The notes under the pieces: model-generated
The model's input: the letters and a program-made list of their open reading frames with translations, nothing else
What the model was told of the DNA's origin: nothing
The model's database searches: none
Source: Paracoccus sediminicola
GTDB lineage: Bacteria > Pseudomonadota > Alphaproteobacteria > Rhodobacterales > Rhodobacteraceae
Reading direction: 5' to 3'
Assembly (NCBI RefSeq): GCF_027912835.1
Contig: NZ_CP115768.1
Span: 1-64,000 of the forward strand
DNA length: 64,000 nucleotides
Made by a program: the position numbers and the translations under genes
Part shown: positions 12,188 to 20,851 of the stretch, piece after piece
Position numbering within the stretch: the first letter of the stretch is position 1
Layout: each line of letters begins with the position of its first letter

Positions 12188-13177
12188 ATGCGCTATTCCA
12201 TTCTTGATCTCGCCCCCGTGCCCGAAGGCTCCTCCACCGCCGAGGCCATCGCCGACAGCGTCGCGCTCGCAAGGATGGCTGACGGGCTGAACTATCACCG
12301 TTATTGGCTGGCCGAGCATCACAACATGATCGGCATAGCCTCGGCCGCGACCTCTGTGATGATCGGACATATTTCTGCCCAGACATCGCGTATCCGCGTC
12401 GGTGCCGGGGGGATCATGTTGCCCAACCATTCGCCGCTGTCGATTGCCGAGCAGTTCGGCACGCTCGCCACGATTTACGGAGACCGCATCGATCTTGGCC
12501 TTGGGCGGGCCCCGGGTGGCGACGGCGCCGTCTTCCGTGCGCTGCGCAAGACGCCCGACATGGCTGAAAATTTTCCGCATGATGTGGTTGAGCTGATGGG
12601 CTATCTGGCGGAAAGCCAGCCGAACGCGCAGGTCGTGGCACATCCCGGGCAAGGGACGAATGTGCCGGTCTGGATACTGGGTTCGTCGCTGTTCGGCGCA
12701 CAGCTTGCCGCGATGCTGGGGCTTCCCTACGCTTTCGCCTCGCATTTCGCGCCCGGCGCGCTGGACGAGGCGCTGCAGGTTTATCGCGAGCGTTTCGAGC
12801 CTTCGGGCCGCCCCGGGGCCGAGACCGGTCCGCATTTCATGTTGGCCGTCAACGTCATTGCCGCCGACACGGACGAGACGGCGCATTATCTTCATTCCAG
12901 CCAGAAGCTGGCCTTTGCGCGACTTCGCAGCGGCCGACCGGGAAGGTTGCCGAAGCCGACGCGCGATCTGTCCGAGATCACCCCACAAATCGGGCGGATG
13001 GTTGGCCAGGCGCTGCGCGTCAGCGCGGTCGGCAGTCCGGTGACGCTGCGGCAAGAGCTGTCGGATCTGATCGCGCAATATCGACCCGACGAGTTGATTC
13101 TGACCGGCCAGATCCATGATCCGGAAGCGCGCCAAACATCCTTTCGCCTTGCCGCCGAGGTTTTGGAGGATCTTTAA
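12188..13177 (+). CDS. LLM class flavin-dependent oxidoreductase (luciferase-like)
   Basis: 329 aa from [16 protein letters not shown] at 12188; the upstream ATG at 12101 adds a Lys/Asp-rich stretch unlike the family. It has the family hallmarks [38 protein letters not shown] and [12 protein letters not shown]. These are typical of the YhbW/MsnO8-like group, which uses FMNH2 as cosubstrate. The substrate is unknown. It is a single gene followed by 426 nt without a recognisable gene. Confidence 0.92.
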   Translation: MRYSILDLAPVPEGSSTAEAIADSVALARMADGLNYHRYWLAEHHNMIGIASAATSVMIGHISAQTSRIRVGAGGIMLPNHSPLSIAEQFGTLATIYGDRIDLGLGRAPGGDGAVFRALRKTPDMAENFPHDVVELMGYLAESQPNAQVVAHPGQGTNVPVWILGSSLFGAQLAAMLGLPYAFASHFAPGALDEALQVYRERFEPSGRPGAETGPHFMLAVNVIAADTDETAHYLHSSQKLAFARLRSGRPGRLPKPTRDLSEITPQIGRMVGQALRVSAVGSPVTLRQELSDLIAQYRPDELILTGQIHDPEARQTSFRLAAEVLEDL

Positions 13178-13603
13178 GGGAGTCCTGCCACAGTCTGACA
13201 CTCTCCAAATTTCATTGGGAATGTAGGGCATGATCGCAGTGGGGTATGGCGTGTCACTGCTGATCGAACCAAATCGAGGCTGGTTTTCTGAGAATGACCG
13301 CGATCGGCGGTGGTGATCTGAATTCGCTAGGTGGAGAGGCGCACGCCGTGCGTCATCGGAAGCTGGCTTCTCGCGCGTTACGCGGTCACCGCCTCTCGGC
13401 GACTGCGTAGCATTGCGTTCAGGATTGAGATGTCGTGACGCTATCCGAATCCCCGCCGCAGAATCTTTCGCGGCGATCAACCTGCCCATCCTGCCCGGCG
13501 AACTTGTCAAGCTCGAAGGATGAAGCCAGAGCATCGAAAGGGCCGACGAGCTGATCTTCGCGAGCGGACGACGGATGCTGCCGCAAAAGGAACCGTGCCG
13601 CCT
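13178..13603. other. Gene-poor gap, no feature recognised
   Basis: 426 nt between the LLM oxidoreductase and the SDR gene. Its base composition is lower in GC than its neighbours. Open frames are short and start-less, for example FAAINLPILPGELVKLEG ending at a TGA near 13522. I could not relate any of it to a known family. It may be decayed coding DNA or a long leader; no promoter or terminator is clear. Confidence 0.4.
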
Positions 13604-14581
13604 ATGAACATCCTCATTCTTGGACATGGCTATTCTGCCTCTGCCCTGACGCCACGCCTGGTGGATGCTGGATGGCATGTTGTCGGAACAACGCGCGGCG
13701 ATCCTGAGCGTGTTGTCGCGGCGGGGGCCGAGCCGCTGCTGTGGCCCGGTGACGACGCGCGGCTGCGAACAGAGATCGCCGGCGCCGACGCGATCCTGAC
13801 CTGCGTGGCGCCCGACAGTCAGCTGGATCTGACCAACGAGGTCGCGCCTATCACCAGGAATCGGCACGAATCCACCGTTGCGGCGAGTTTTGCGCTGGAT
13901 CCAGTACTGCGTTGTTTTTCGGAGAGCTTGCGTTCCGCACCGGCCAGATGGGTTGGCTATCTTTCCTCGACCAGCGTCTACGGCGATCACGGCGGCGCTT
14001 GGGTGGATGAAGCCACACCACCCACCCCTTCGTCGCCGCGCGCGGCGGCTCGGCTCGCGGCAGAGCATGCGTGGTCCGATCTTGCCCGCGACGCGGTATG
14101 GCCGCTGATCATCTTCCGCTTGGCGGGTATCTATGGTCCAGGGCGCGGCCCGCTTGCAAAGCTGCGGCGCGGGACGGCGCGGCGGATCGTCAAGTCGGGC
14201 CAGGTCTTTTCTCGTGTCCATGTCGAGGATATCGCCGGGGCGATTCTCGCATCCCTCCAACAGGTTTTCGGCGACGTAGGGGCTACGGTGGATACCGGCC
14301 AAAATGGCCGAAGCGTTTCGATCTACAATCTCTGCGACGACGCCCCCGCAGCGCCGGAGGAAACCCTCGAGGCCGCCGCTCGGCTGCTTGGGGTTGAGCC
14401 TCCGCCGAAGGAAGCCTTTGAAACTGCCGATCTGAGCCCTATGGCGCGCAGTTTTTATGGTGACTCCAAACGGGTCAGCAACGCACGGTCTAGGCAGGAG
14501 CTCGGCTATTGCTATGAATATCCGGATCTGAAAAGCGGGCTTGCCGCGATCCTTCGCGACGAGATGCCCACAACTCGCTGA
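13604..14581 (+). CDS. SDR family NAD(P)-dependent epimerase/dehydratase-like protein
   Basis: 325 aa from MNILILGHGYSASALTPRL at 13604. The glycine-rich GHGYSASAL start is a Rossmann NAD(P)-binding turn. SSTSVYGDHGG provides the YGD element of extended SDRs (YeeZ/WcaG-like) and FRLAGIYGPGR the conserved second half. The catalytic YxxxK is not obvious, as in YeeZ-type atypical SDRs, so enzymatic activity is uncertain. An upstream ATG at 13520 is rejected because its product is hydrophilic and precedes the Rossmann turn. flgD lies convergent downstream. Confidence 0.82.
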   Translation: MNILILGHGYSASALTPRLVDAGWHVVGTTRGDPERVVAAGAEPLLWPGDDARLRTEIAGADAILTCVAPDSQLDLTNEVAPITRNRHESTVAASFALDPVLRCFSESLRSAPARWVGYLSSTSVYGDHGGAWVDEATPPTPSSPRAAARLAAEHAWSDLARDAVWPLIIFRLAGIYGPGRGPLAKLRRGTARRIVKSGQVFSRVHVEDIAGAILASLQQVFGDVGATVDTGQNGRSVSIYNLCDDAPAAPEETLEAAARLLGVEPPPKEAFETADLSPMARSFYGDSKRVSNARSRQELGYCYEYPDLKSGLAAILRDEMPTTR

Positions 14582-14762
14582 CGCATCGGGCTGGAGATTC
14601 GATCTCATCCGGTAGTAAGACCTGTCGAAATCGCGTCGCCCTGCGGCCTCGTGTTGTCGCGCTCCATCGGCTTGATCTGCCCAGGATCTGATTGCTGACA
14701 GACGACGCCGTCGTAAGATATCCGTCCAACTGCGTTGGGGCCGAACTGCGTAGGGTTGCAGG

Positions 14763-15425
14763 TTACATCGCAAGCGCATCGACCTCATCCAGCGTCGCCA
14801 TCGCACCGCCACTGAGCACGAAGGAGACGCCGCGATCGCCCATCTGAATTTCCTGCACCGCGCTATAGCTAGGTACGTCACTGCGAGCGATGACCTCGCC
14901 GCCGCGCATGCTCTCCAGCGAAAAGCGATACAGGCCCTGCGGAAGGCGGTCGCCGCCAGCGTCTCTGCCGAACCATTCGACTGTGCCCGCGCCGGTACCG
15001 ATATCCTCTCGGCTGATCTCACGCCCATATTGGTCCGTTGCGACGAGAATAACCTCGTCCGCCGCAGGATCTGGCTGAATCTCCATGGTAAGAGGCTGCT
15101 CGCCGAAATACACCTCACCCGTGGTCCGCACCTTTTTTCCGATCCAGTCAGAATAGCCTGAAAGAGCGCCTGCACCGCTTTGCCCGGCGATCTTTTCAAG
15201 GAGGTCGTTTGTCTTCACCTGCTGTTCGACCCCGGAGAATGTGGCAAGCTGAACAGCGAAATCCGCGCCCTCCATCGGGTTCATAGGGTCCTGGTTCTTG
15301 ATCTGCGCGGTCAGCATTTTCAGAAAAGTCTCGAAATCACCACCCGCGAAGCTTGCCTTGCTTGGGGGGCTCGCCGTCGGGGGCGGGGCGACGGCAGGTG
15401 CGGCTGTCGGATTGGTGGTCACCAT
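14763..15425 (-). CDS. flgD: Flagellar hook assembly (hook-capping) protein FlgD
   Basis: 220 aa from MVTTNPTAAPAVAPPP at 15425, preceded by AGGAAACTGAAG. FlgD caps the growing hook and lets FlgE subunits assemble. The N-terminal signature FLKMLTAQIKNQDPMNPMEG lies near residues 30-55, followed by FAVQLATFSGVEQQ. The C-terminal part has the Ig-like/tudor module (GTVEWFGRDAGGDRLPQGLYRF). The Pro-rich N-terminus matches alphaproteobacterial homologues. It originally lay 23 nt downstream of the fliK stop; the IS256 insertion in fliK now separates it from the fliK promoter, so its expression may be lowered or depend on the element. Confidence 0.95.
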   Translation of the reverse strand: MVTTNPTAAPAVAPPPTASPPSKASFAGGDFETFLKMLTAQIKNQDPMNPMEGADFAVQLATFSGVEQQVKTNDLLEKIAGQSGAGALSGYSDWIGKKVRTTGEVYFGEQPLTMEIQPDPAADEVILVATDQYGREISREDIGTGAGTVEWFGRDAGGDRLPQGLYRFSLESMRGGEVIARSDVPSYSAVQEIQMGDRGVSFVLSGGAMATLDEVDALAM

Positions 15426-15448
15426 CTTCAGTTTCCTTTCTTGTGCGT

Positions 15449-15594
15449 TCAAAGACGCAATTCCAGGCGCCGCCCCGGCGAAGGCGTGCTTGGCCTGGCG
15501 GCGTCCGTTGGCATCGGGAGGGCGGTTTCCGCTAATATTCTCGCTTCGTCGGGGGCGCCGCGACGCGCTGTTTGAGCATGCTGTTGATGTCCTT
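15449..15594 (-). pseudogene. fliK: Detached 3' end of fliK
   Basis: Beginning at the left copy of the 8-bp target duplication, this stretch reads on the minus strand in the frame of fliK. It encodes 45 residues after the duplicated CAT codon, QQHAQTARRG... to GRRLELRL, then TGA (15449-15451). Joining it to the 5' part at the duplication gives one uninterrupted 627-codon frame. It has no start codon or ribosome site of its own and is not expected to be translated separately. The ending L-x-L-R-L is like the C-terminus of other FliK proteins. Confidence 0.9.
15587..15594. repeat. Left target-site duplication ATGTCCTT
   Basis: Identical to 16994-17001 and directly abuts the inverted repeat of the IS element. 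8-bp duplications are usual for IS256-family elements. Confidence 0.95.
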
Positions 15595-15622
15595 GGTAGT
15601 GCCCCACCGGTTGGTGTAGGAG
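15595..15622 (+). repeat. Left inverted repeat of the IS256-family element
   Basis: Begins GGTAGTGCCCC and pairs with the right end with 23 of 28 identical positions; the first 11 bases are a perfect match. Confidence 0.92.
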
Positions 15623-15739
15623 GCCGCGCGCGGAGCCCCTGGCGTAGCGCAGCGCGCGGCCGGGTGTGACGCTGGCGGCCATCGTCGATCTTCGGGCAGG
15701 TTCGGGTTGCGAGACCTTGAACCAAGAACGGAGATGACG

Positions 15740-16936
15740 ATGACCGACGACAGAATGACGCTGATCGAGCTGGTTGAGAAGCAGGCTGACGGCGACCTCG
15801 TCCGCGAGATGCTGGCCTTCGCGGCCGAGCGGATCATGGAAGCGGAGGTAGAAGAGCGAACCGGCGCCGCGAAGGGCGCACGTTCGCCCCTGCGGGAGGT
15901 TCAGCGGAACGGCTACCGGGACCGGGACTGGGACACCCGTGCCGGGCGGATCGCGCTGGAGATCCCGAAACTGAGAAAAGGGAGCTACCTGCCCAGCTTC
16001 CTGGAGCCGCGCCGCACAGCCGAGAAGGCGCTCGTGGCGGTGATTCAGGAGGCCTACGTCCAAGGTGTTTCCACGCGCTCCGTGGACGATCTGGTGAAGG
16101 CCATGGGCGCGGGCGGCATGTCGAAGAGCCAGGTCAGTCGCCTCTGCGTCGAAATCGACGAGCGGGTGAACGCCTTCCTCTCTCGCCCGCTGGAAGGAGC
16201 CTGGCCGTATCTCTGGCTCGACGCGACCTACGTGAAGGTGCGTGAGGGCGGACGGATCGTCAGCCGCGCTGTGATAATCGCCGTCGCGGTCAACGAGGAC
16301 GGCAAGCGCGAGGTTCTCGGCGTCGCCACCGGTCCTTCCGAAGCAGAAACGTTCTGGACCGACTTCCTGCGCTCTCTCGCAGACCGTGGCCTGCGCGGTG
16401 TGAAGCTGGTCGTAGCCGATGACCACAAGGGGCTGCGGGCTGCTGCGCGGCGAGTGTTCGATGCAACGCACCAGCGCTGTCGCGTTCACTGGATGCGCAA
16501 CGCGCTCGCCCATGCTCCGACCAAGCAGCGCACGGCTGTGGCAGCCATGCTGAAGACGATCTTCGCCCAGGAAAACAAGGCGGATGCCGAAGCCCAATGG
16601 GAGGTCGTCGCGGACGCACTGCGCGAGAAGCAGGCGAGGCTCGGCACCCTCATGGACGTCTCGCGCGACGACGTGCTCGCCTACATGGATTTTCCCCGCG
16701 AGCACTGGGCTCAGATCGCGTCGACAAATCCACTGGAGCGGGTGAACCGGGAGATCAAGCGCAGGTCTGACGTCATCGGCATCTTCCCGAACGACGAGGC
16801 AATCATCCGGCTCGTCGGCGCGCTGATGCTTGAAACCAATGACGAATGGACGGTTGCGCGGAGATATATGTCTCTTGAAAGCCTCGCGCGCGTCACCGAC
16901 AATCCCGACATCAGGCTGTCCGCCGTGGCGACCTGA
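15740..16936 (+). CDS. IS256 family transposase
   Basis: 398 aa from [18 protein letters not shown] at 15740, which has GGAG about 6 nt upstream; ATGs at 15707 and 15734 are alternatives. It is a Mutator-type DDE transposase. [13 protein letters not shown] carries the first Asp, [12 protein letters not shown] the second Asp, and the C-terminal [13 protein letters not shown] the Glu. The CxxH-like [12 protein letters not shown] segment of the family is intact. Length and motifs are complete, so the enzyme is probably active. The stop lies 57 nt inside the right end of the element. Confidence 0.96.
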   Translation: MTDDRMTLIELVEKQADGDLVREMLAFAAERIMEAEVEERTGAAKGARSPLREVQRNGYRDRDWDTRAGRIALEIPKLRKGSYLPSFLEPRRTAEKALVAVIQEAYVQGVSTRSVDDLVKAMGAGGMSKSQVSRLCVEIDERVNAFLSRPLEGAWPYLWLDATYVKVREGGRIVSRAVIIAVAVNEDGKREVLGVATGPSEAETFWTDFLRSLADRGLRGVKLVVADDHKGLRAAARRVFDATHQRCRVHWMRNALAHAPTKQRTAVAAMLKTIFAQENKADAEAQWEVVADALREKQARLGTLMDVSRDDVLAYMDFPREHWAQIASTNPLERVNREIKRRSDVIGIFPNDEAIIRLVGALMLETNDEWTVARRYMSLESLARVTDNPDIRLSAVAT

Positions 16937-18739
16937 TCAGCTTTGGACCTCTCCGAAGGTCGGCGCTCTTACACCATCCCCCGGGGCACTACCATGTCCT
17001 TCACGAAAGCCGATCAGAGCATCGCCGATGCCCGCTTGAGCAAGTTCAGTCGACAGCATCTCGGCGTTGCGGCGTAGCATTGCCAGCGTCTCTGGTCGGT
17101 CCGCCGCGACCGTGACAGACAGGCCGCTTTCTGTCTGGGAGAATGCAAAATGCACCCTTCCCAATTCTTCTGGCGCGAGCAACAGTTCCGTTTCTCCGGT
17201 CCGGAACGGCGAGAGAGAGATCATTTCGGCAATTTGACGCGTCACCGGCGGTGGCGGCGTGGAGACCGTCGAAGCTGCCGCCGATGGTGACGTCGGCTGG
17301 CGAGGCGGGGAATCATGCCCCACCACCGCCGCCAGCAGATCCTCATCGACCTGATGCTGCAGGTCCGGCCGGCTGCGTCCGGTGATCCAGGGAGCAGTGC
17401 TTGCTTCGCTCTGCTTGGCAGAATTGATTGAGCTCACGGTCGGATTGGATGCAGTTTTCTGTGACACAAGACCCGACGCCAGATACGCGCCACTCTTTTC
17501 CGAGTCAGAGACGATGAAGCGCTCATTTTCACCAGCAATCGCAGTCTTGAATTGTGACGACGAGCCAGTTGACGACGTATGATAATTCGAAAGCCTCTCG
17601 ACATCTGACGCGCCGACGGGCTCCAGGGCACTGTCGTTCGGCCCCCGAAGCTGAGCTGAACGCGACGTCTGCGCGGTGCCATAGGTCGTCCTAACCGTCT
17701 CGGGTTGATCATCCATGACCAAGACGGATCGCAAATCTGCAGTTTGATTTTTGGTGTGAATTGAATCGCTCAGGTTCCTCTGCTGGAACAGCGAAAATTT
17801 ATCGGGGGACTGGTGAACTGTTGCATTCGATGCTGATCGCCAAGCGCCGTCCGCCGTCTCTATCTTGGACCGCGCGTACAGAGCTGCATCTGAAAAAACG
17901 GGGCTGGCTGCGGTTTCGTCTTCTAGGACAGTGGCCTTCGTGATTTGCTGCGGCGGAAAGCCCATCTCGACCCCGGAGTTGCGCATCGCTTCGGTGCTGG
18001 CTAGACCCGGATTGCTGTCAATTGCGATAGCCGATTGAGACAAGATTGGCTGACGAACGTCGACGCTGAGCGGCACGCGCCTTTCGTTCATTGCTGCAGT
18101 ACCGGCAACACTCCGATCAGCATGCAAGCGTTGCCCAGCGGGATCTTGCGCTGCCATTCGCTCGGATACTCTGCCGCTGAGGAGGGCGGCGGGCGTAGCC
18201 AATTTCTCTCTCGGGTATTCCGAGGAGGCATCGGAGACCTGACGCTCTTCCGAGAAAGCGCCGAAGCCGCTGTCTTTTTGCCACAGTAGCGTAACCGATA
18301 TTGGCTTGATTCTTGTGGCGCCCGAACCAATGTCGTTCTGCATCGGCGGCTGATCAGCCGACGCGCGAACAGACGTTTCTTCCGGTCCTTTTTCACTCTC
18401 TTCAGAATGAGCTCCTTTTTCCGGATCTTCCATGTGGCCAGCGGCCACGCGCGGGATTAACCACGGCTGCTCGTCTTCAAAATCCGTAGGTTCCAACCCA
18501 GAGGGTCCCTCAGGCGGGGCATCGCTAGCCTCGTTCCCAGCCTCTTCTAGCCCGGCGGGATAAGCCCCATCCACAGGCGCGACCGTCGCGGCAACTGGGA
18601 AGGTTGATGCAGGGTCGCCAATACTCCATCGGTCGGACATTTCGGCGAAGATAATGCCCTGCCCCAGCCCCATTACGCCAGCCTTCCGCAAGGGTTGCAA
18701 AAGGGCAATCGTCGTAGAGGGGGTGATTCGTATCTCCAT
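16937..18739 (-). CDS. fliK: Flagellar hook-length control protein FliK, 3' end replaced by IS sequence
   Basis: FliK is the secreted ruler that ends hook growth and switches export to filament substrates. Residues 1-582 are native: a long polar, low-complexity ruler region, then the conserved FliK C-terminal export-switch domain (LSPFRTGETELLLAPEELGRVHF and LSVTVAADRPETLAMLRRNAE, about residues 505-570). From residue 583 the frame enters the IS element and adds 18 foreign residues (GSAPGDGVRAPTFGEVQS) before a TGA in the element. The intact gene was 627 codons. The start at 18739 has a poor ribosome site, and MGLGQGII, 22 codons in, is an alternative. FliK is the best match by C-terminal domain, position before flgD and composition. 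Confidence 0.9.
   Translation of the reverse strand: MEIRITPSTTIALLQPLRKAGVMGLGQGIIFAEMSDRWSIGDPASTFPVAATVAPVDGAYPAGLEEAGNEASDAPPEGPSGLEPTDFEDEQPWLIPRVAAGHMEDPEKGAHSEESEKGPEETSVRASADQPPMQNDIGSGATRIKPISVTLLWQKDSGFGAFSEERQVSDASSEYPREKLATPAALLSGRVSERMAAQDPAGQRLHADRSVAGTAAMNERRVPLSVDVRQPILSQSAIAIDSNPGLASTEAMRNSGVEMGFPPQQITKATVLEDETAASPVFSDAALYARSKIETADGAWRSASNATVHQSPDKFSLFQQRNLSDSIHTKNQTADLRSVLVMDDQPETVRTTYGTAQTSRSAQLRGPNDSALEPVGASDVERLSNYHTSSTGSSSQFKTAIAGENERFIVSDSEKSGAYLASGLVSQKTASNPTVSSINSAKQSEASTAPWITGRSRPDLQHQVDEDLLAAVVGHDSPPRQPTSPSAAASTVSTPPPPVTRQIAEMISLSPFRTGETELLLAPEELGRVHFAFSQTESGLSVTVAADRPETLAMLRRNAEMLSTELAQAGIGDALIGFREGHGSAPGDGVRAPTFGEVQS
16966..16993 (-). repeat. Right inverted repeat of the IS256-family element
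   Basis: Read on the minus strand it begins GGTAGTGCCCC and matches the left end at 23 of 28 positions. Confidence 0.92.
16994..17001. repeat. Right target-site duplication ATGTCCTT
   Basis: Second copy of the 8-bp duplication, inside the fliK coding sequence (codons GAA GGA CAT on the minus strand). Confidence 0.95.
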
Positions 18740-18820
18740 GAATCTTTACTAGACGATTTCAGTTACCGAATATTTACCGCCGCCAGCTTATCTAAAGAAG
18801 ATCTCGATTCGGAGTAAGTA

Positions 18821-19051
18821 ATGATAGTCGAAAAAAACACCGCATTTTATGCAAGACTTGATCGGTCAGCGCAGAAGCTGGATCAACTGCTTCTGGAAAA
18901 CTTGCTTCAATGTGTCCGGTCCGATTCAGGCAAATCAGAATTTTCTGGCGGCATTGGTGAACAGCAATTTCAGTCCTATCTGAATCGCGAATATGCCAAA
19001 ATGCTCGCCGTGCGCTTCAATCCTGGTCAGGAACCAGCCAAAAATGACTGA
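18821..19051 (+). CDS. Rod-binding (FlgJ N-terminal-like) flagellar protein
   Basis: 76 aa, with GGAG 5 nt before the ATG. The central GGIGEQQFQSYLNREYAKMLA matches the rod-binding domain of FlgJ (G-x-G-E-x-x-F-x-x-x-L-x-x-E-Y-A). FlgJ in enterobacteria is a fusion of this domain with a muramidase; alphaproteobacteria usually have the stand-alone domain, so this is a scaffold for the flagellar rod rather than an enzyme. It is divergent to fliK, with an 81-nt shared intergenic region. Its end overlaps the next gene by 8 nt, suggesting coupling. Confidence 0.75.
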   Translation: MIVEKNTAFYARLDRSAQKLDQLLLENLLQCVRSDSGKSEFSGGIGEQQFQSYLNREYAKMLAVRFNPGQEPAKND

Positions 19052-19352
19052 CGCTGAAGCGGTGATCGAGGAGGCGACCAAGGCGCTGATCTCCGGCGAT
19101 CACAAAAGGGCGTTTGATTCCCTCTCTGGGCTGGAAAAGTTGGTAAATGCGCGACCAGAAATGCTTGATGAGCATCTCAGCGACGCTCTCGCGCATGTGG
19201 CACAGCTGGTTCGAGCTGCGATGAGTGGGATGAATGACGCCCGCCAGTTGATTGGTCGGGCACAAAGCGATGCGGACCATGTTTGCACTTATGATAAAAA
19301 AGGAAACTCAGCAAAGCTAAGGGTTGTGAAAGGGGCTATAGGAAGATTTTGA
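19044..19352 (+). CDS. FlgN-like flagellar protein (putative export chaperone)
   Basis: 102 aa from MTDAEAVIEEATKAL at 19044, overlapping the rod-binding gene. The protein is almost wholly alpha-helical with a C-terminal CTYDKKGNSAKLRV, which resembles the conserved end of FlgN-type chaperones for hook-filament junction proteins. Similarity is weak by eye; position between a rod gene and flagellin supports a flagellar role. It could instead be an unrelated small helical flagellar protein. Confidence 0.5.
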   Translation: MTDAEAVIEEATKALISGDHKRAFDSLSGLEKLVNARPEMLDEHLSDALAHVAQLVRAAMSGMNDARQLIGRAQSDADHVCTYDKKGNSAKLRVVKGAIGRF

Positions 19353-19512
19353 ATTAAATAAACGGCGAAGAGCTCTGGAAAAATGGATGAGATTAGGGAA
19401 AGAATAATTTTGAGCTGGTAGAAACGGCTTCGTGCGGAAAAGCACAGGGCTTCGCCCGCGGTCAGAATGGCCCCCTACGAAACGGCAGATGCCATTCTTA
19501 TTGGAGGACGAT

Positions 19513-20754
19513 ATGTCCAGTATTCTCACGAATAACGGCGCGATGGTCGCGCTGCAGACCCTCAAGGGGATCAATGCTAGCCTGGCAAAAACCCAGGACC
19601 AGATCTCAACCGGCAAAACCATCAATTCGTCAAAGGATAACGCGGCGATCTGGGCCATCTCGAAGACAATGGAATCGGATGTTGCTTCGTTCAAAACCAT
19701 CGACCAGACGCTCGCCCTCGGAGAATCGACCGTGGCCGTTGCCCGAGCCGCTACCGAGTCGATCACCGACCTTCTGAACAAGATCAAGACGAAGGTGATC
19801 TCTGCTCAGGAGGCAGGGACCTCGGCCGAAGACCGCAAGAAAATCCAGGAAGACATCAACGCGCTGAAGCAATCCATCGCTTCGGCAGTAAACTCTGCGC
19901 AATTCAGTGGCAAAAACCTGATTAACGGCACCACGACCAGTCCGATGAAGGTGATGTCGTCGCTGGATCGCAGCCTGGACGGGTCGGTGTCTGTTGGCAC
20001 CATCGACGTGCAGACATTCGATCTTCGTATGAGTGATGCGGCGCCGGGAGGTGCGGTCACCGGTCTCAGCGCGACTGCAACGGCGACCGATGGCGGGGGC
20101 GCTGTCAACATCGGCTCGGCTCTGGGCTTCCAGGGCGGGTCGGGTGCGATCGCGGCCAACGATCCTTTGGCTGACCCAAGCAATGGCACCTCGCTTCTTG
20201 CAGGCGACGTCATTGAAATCACGGTCGATAGCGACAGCTTCAGCTATACCGTTCAGGAAGGTGACACTGCCGCTGAGATCCTTACCGGCCTGAACGCCGC
20301 CAAGACGACGGCAGGTGTCGGCGGCACGCTGACGCAGAGCGCTGGCCAGTTGAGCTTTGACGCCGGAACCGGTTCGGGCGACATGGCGGTGTCGCTGTCC
20401 TCCTCGCGAACTCCCGCTGGCGGAGGGACCGGAGGTCTCGCCGATCTTGAAACACTCGACGTAACCGTGGACGGGGGTGCAGAAGCGGCCCTGGATTCGA
20501 TCGAAGGTCTGATTCAGGTCGCCGTGGATGCAACCGCAACCTTCGGTTCAGCCCAAGGCCGCTTCGAGACGCAACGCGATTTCATCGGCAAGTTGACCGA
20601 CTCGATGCGTTCGGGCATCGGCGCTCTGGTCGACGCCAATATGGAAGAGGCCTCGGCGCGCTTGCAGGCATTGCAGGTTCAGCAGCAGTTGGCAACGCAG
20701 TCGCTTTCCATCGCGAACCAAGCGCCGCAGGCTCTGCTGTCGCTGTTCCGTTAA
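19513..20754 (+). CDS. fliC: Flagellin
   Basis: 413 aa from MSSILTNNGAMVALQTLKGINASL at 19513, preceded by GGAGG. The first ~140 residues form the conserved D0/D1 coiled-coil (KTQDQISTGKTINSSKDNAA, then AEDRKKIQEDINALKQ, GKNLINGT). The last ~90 mirror it (QGRFETQRDFIGKLTDSM, DANMEEASARLQALQVQQQLATQSLSIANQAPQALLSLFR). The middle 170 residues are Gly/Ala/Thr/Ser-rich and variable, the surface-exposed part. It is secreted by the flagellar type III apparatus and ends with a hairpin terminator. flaF and flbT follow, both known regulators of flagellin translation in alphaproteobacteria. Confidence 0.97.
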   Translation: MSSILTNNGAMVALQTLKGINASLAKTQDQISTGKTINSSKDNAAIWAISKTMESDVASFKTIDQTLALGESTVAVARAATESITDLLNKIKTKVISAQEAGTSAEDRKKIQEDINALKQSIASAVNSAQFSGKNLINGTTTSPMKVMSSLDRSLDGSVSVGTIDVQTFDLRMSDAAPGGAVTGLSATATATDGGGAVNIGSALGFQGGSGAIAANDPLADPSNGTSLLAGDVIEITVDSDSFSYTVQEGDTAAEILTGLNAAKTTAGVGGTLTQSAGQLSFDAGTGSGDMAVSLSSSRTPAGGGTGGLADLETLDVTVDGGAEAALDSIEGLIQVAVDATATFGSAQGRFETQRDFIGKLTDSMRSGIGALVDANMEEASARLQALQVQQQLATQSLSIANQAPQALLSLFR

Positions 20755-20762
20755 GATAGAAT

Positions 20763-20790
20763 GGGGCGCTTTCGGGCGCCCCTCTCGTTT
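20763..20790 (+). terminator. Hairpin after flagellin gene
   Basis: GGGGCGC (20763-20769) pairs with GCGCCCC (20776-20782) with a 6-nt loop, followed by a weak TCTCGTTT tail. Confidence 0.7.
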
Positions 20791-20851
20791 GCCCGCACGC
20801 AACGGGCATCTGTCTGGAAAGGCTAGACAGAATTTTTTAGAGAGATCCTGA

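Larger units (their letters stand above)
15595..16993. mobile_element. Complete IS256-family insertion sequence, 1399 bp, inserted in fliK
   Basis: The ends are set by 28-bp imperfect inverted repeats (15595-15622 and 16966-16993, 23 of 28 matching, both beginning GGTAGTGCCCC when read inward) and a perfect 8-bp direct repeat ATGTCCTT on each side. It carries one full-length transposase gene on the plus strand, opposite to fliK-flgD. The perfect duplication, intact transposase and restored fliK frame after excision point to a recent insertion. It is a single copy in this window. Similar elements are common in Rhodobacteraceae. Confidence 0.95.

Noticed and set aside
12170..15199. A 1009-codon open frame on the minus strand
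   Set aside because: It runs antisense to the LLM, SDR and part of flgD, and the product is Arg/Pro-rich with no family similarity. High-GC genomes often leave the frame antisense to real genes open.
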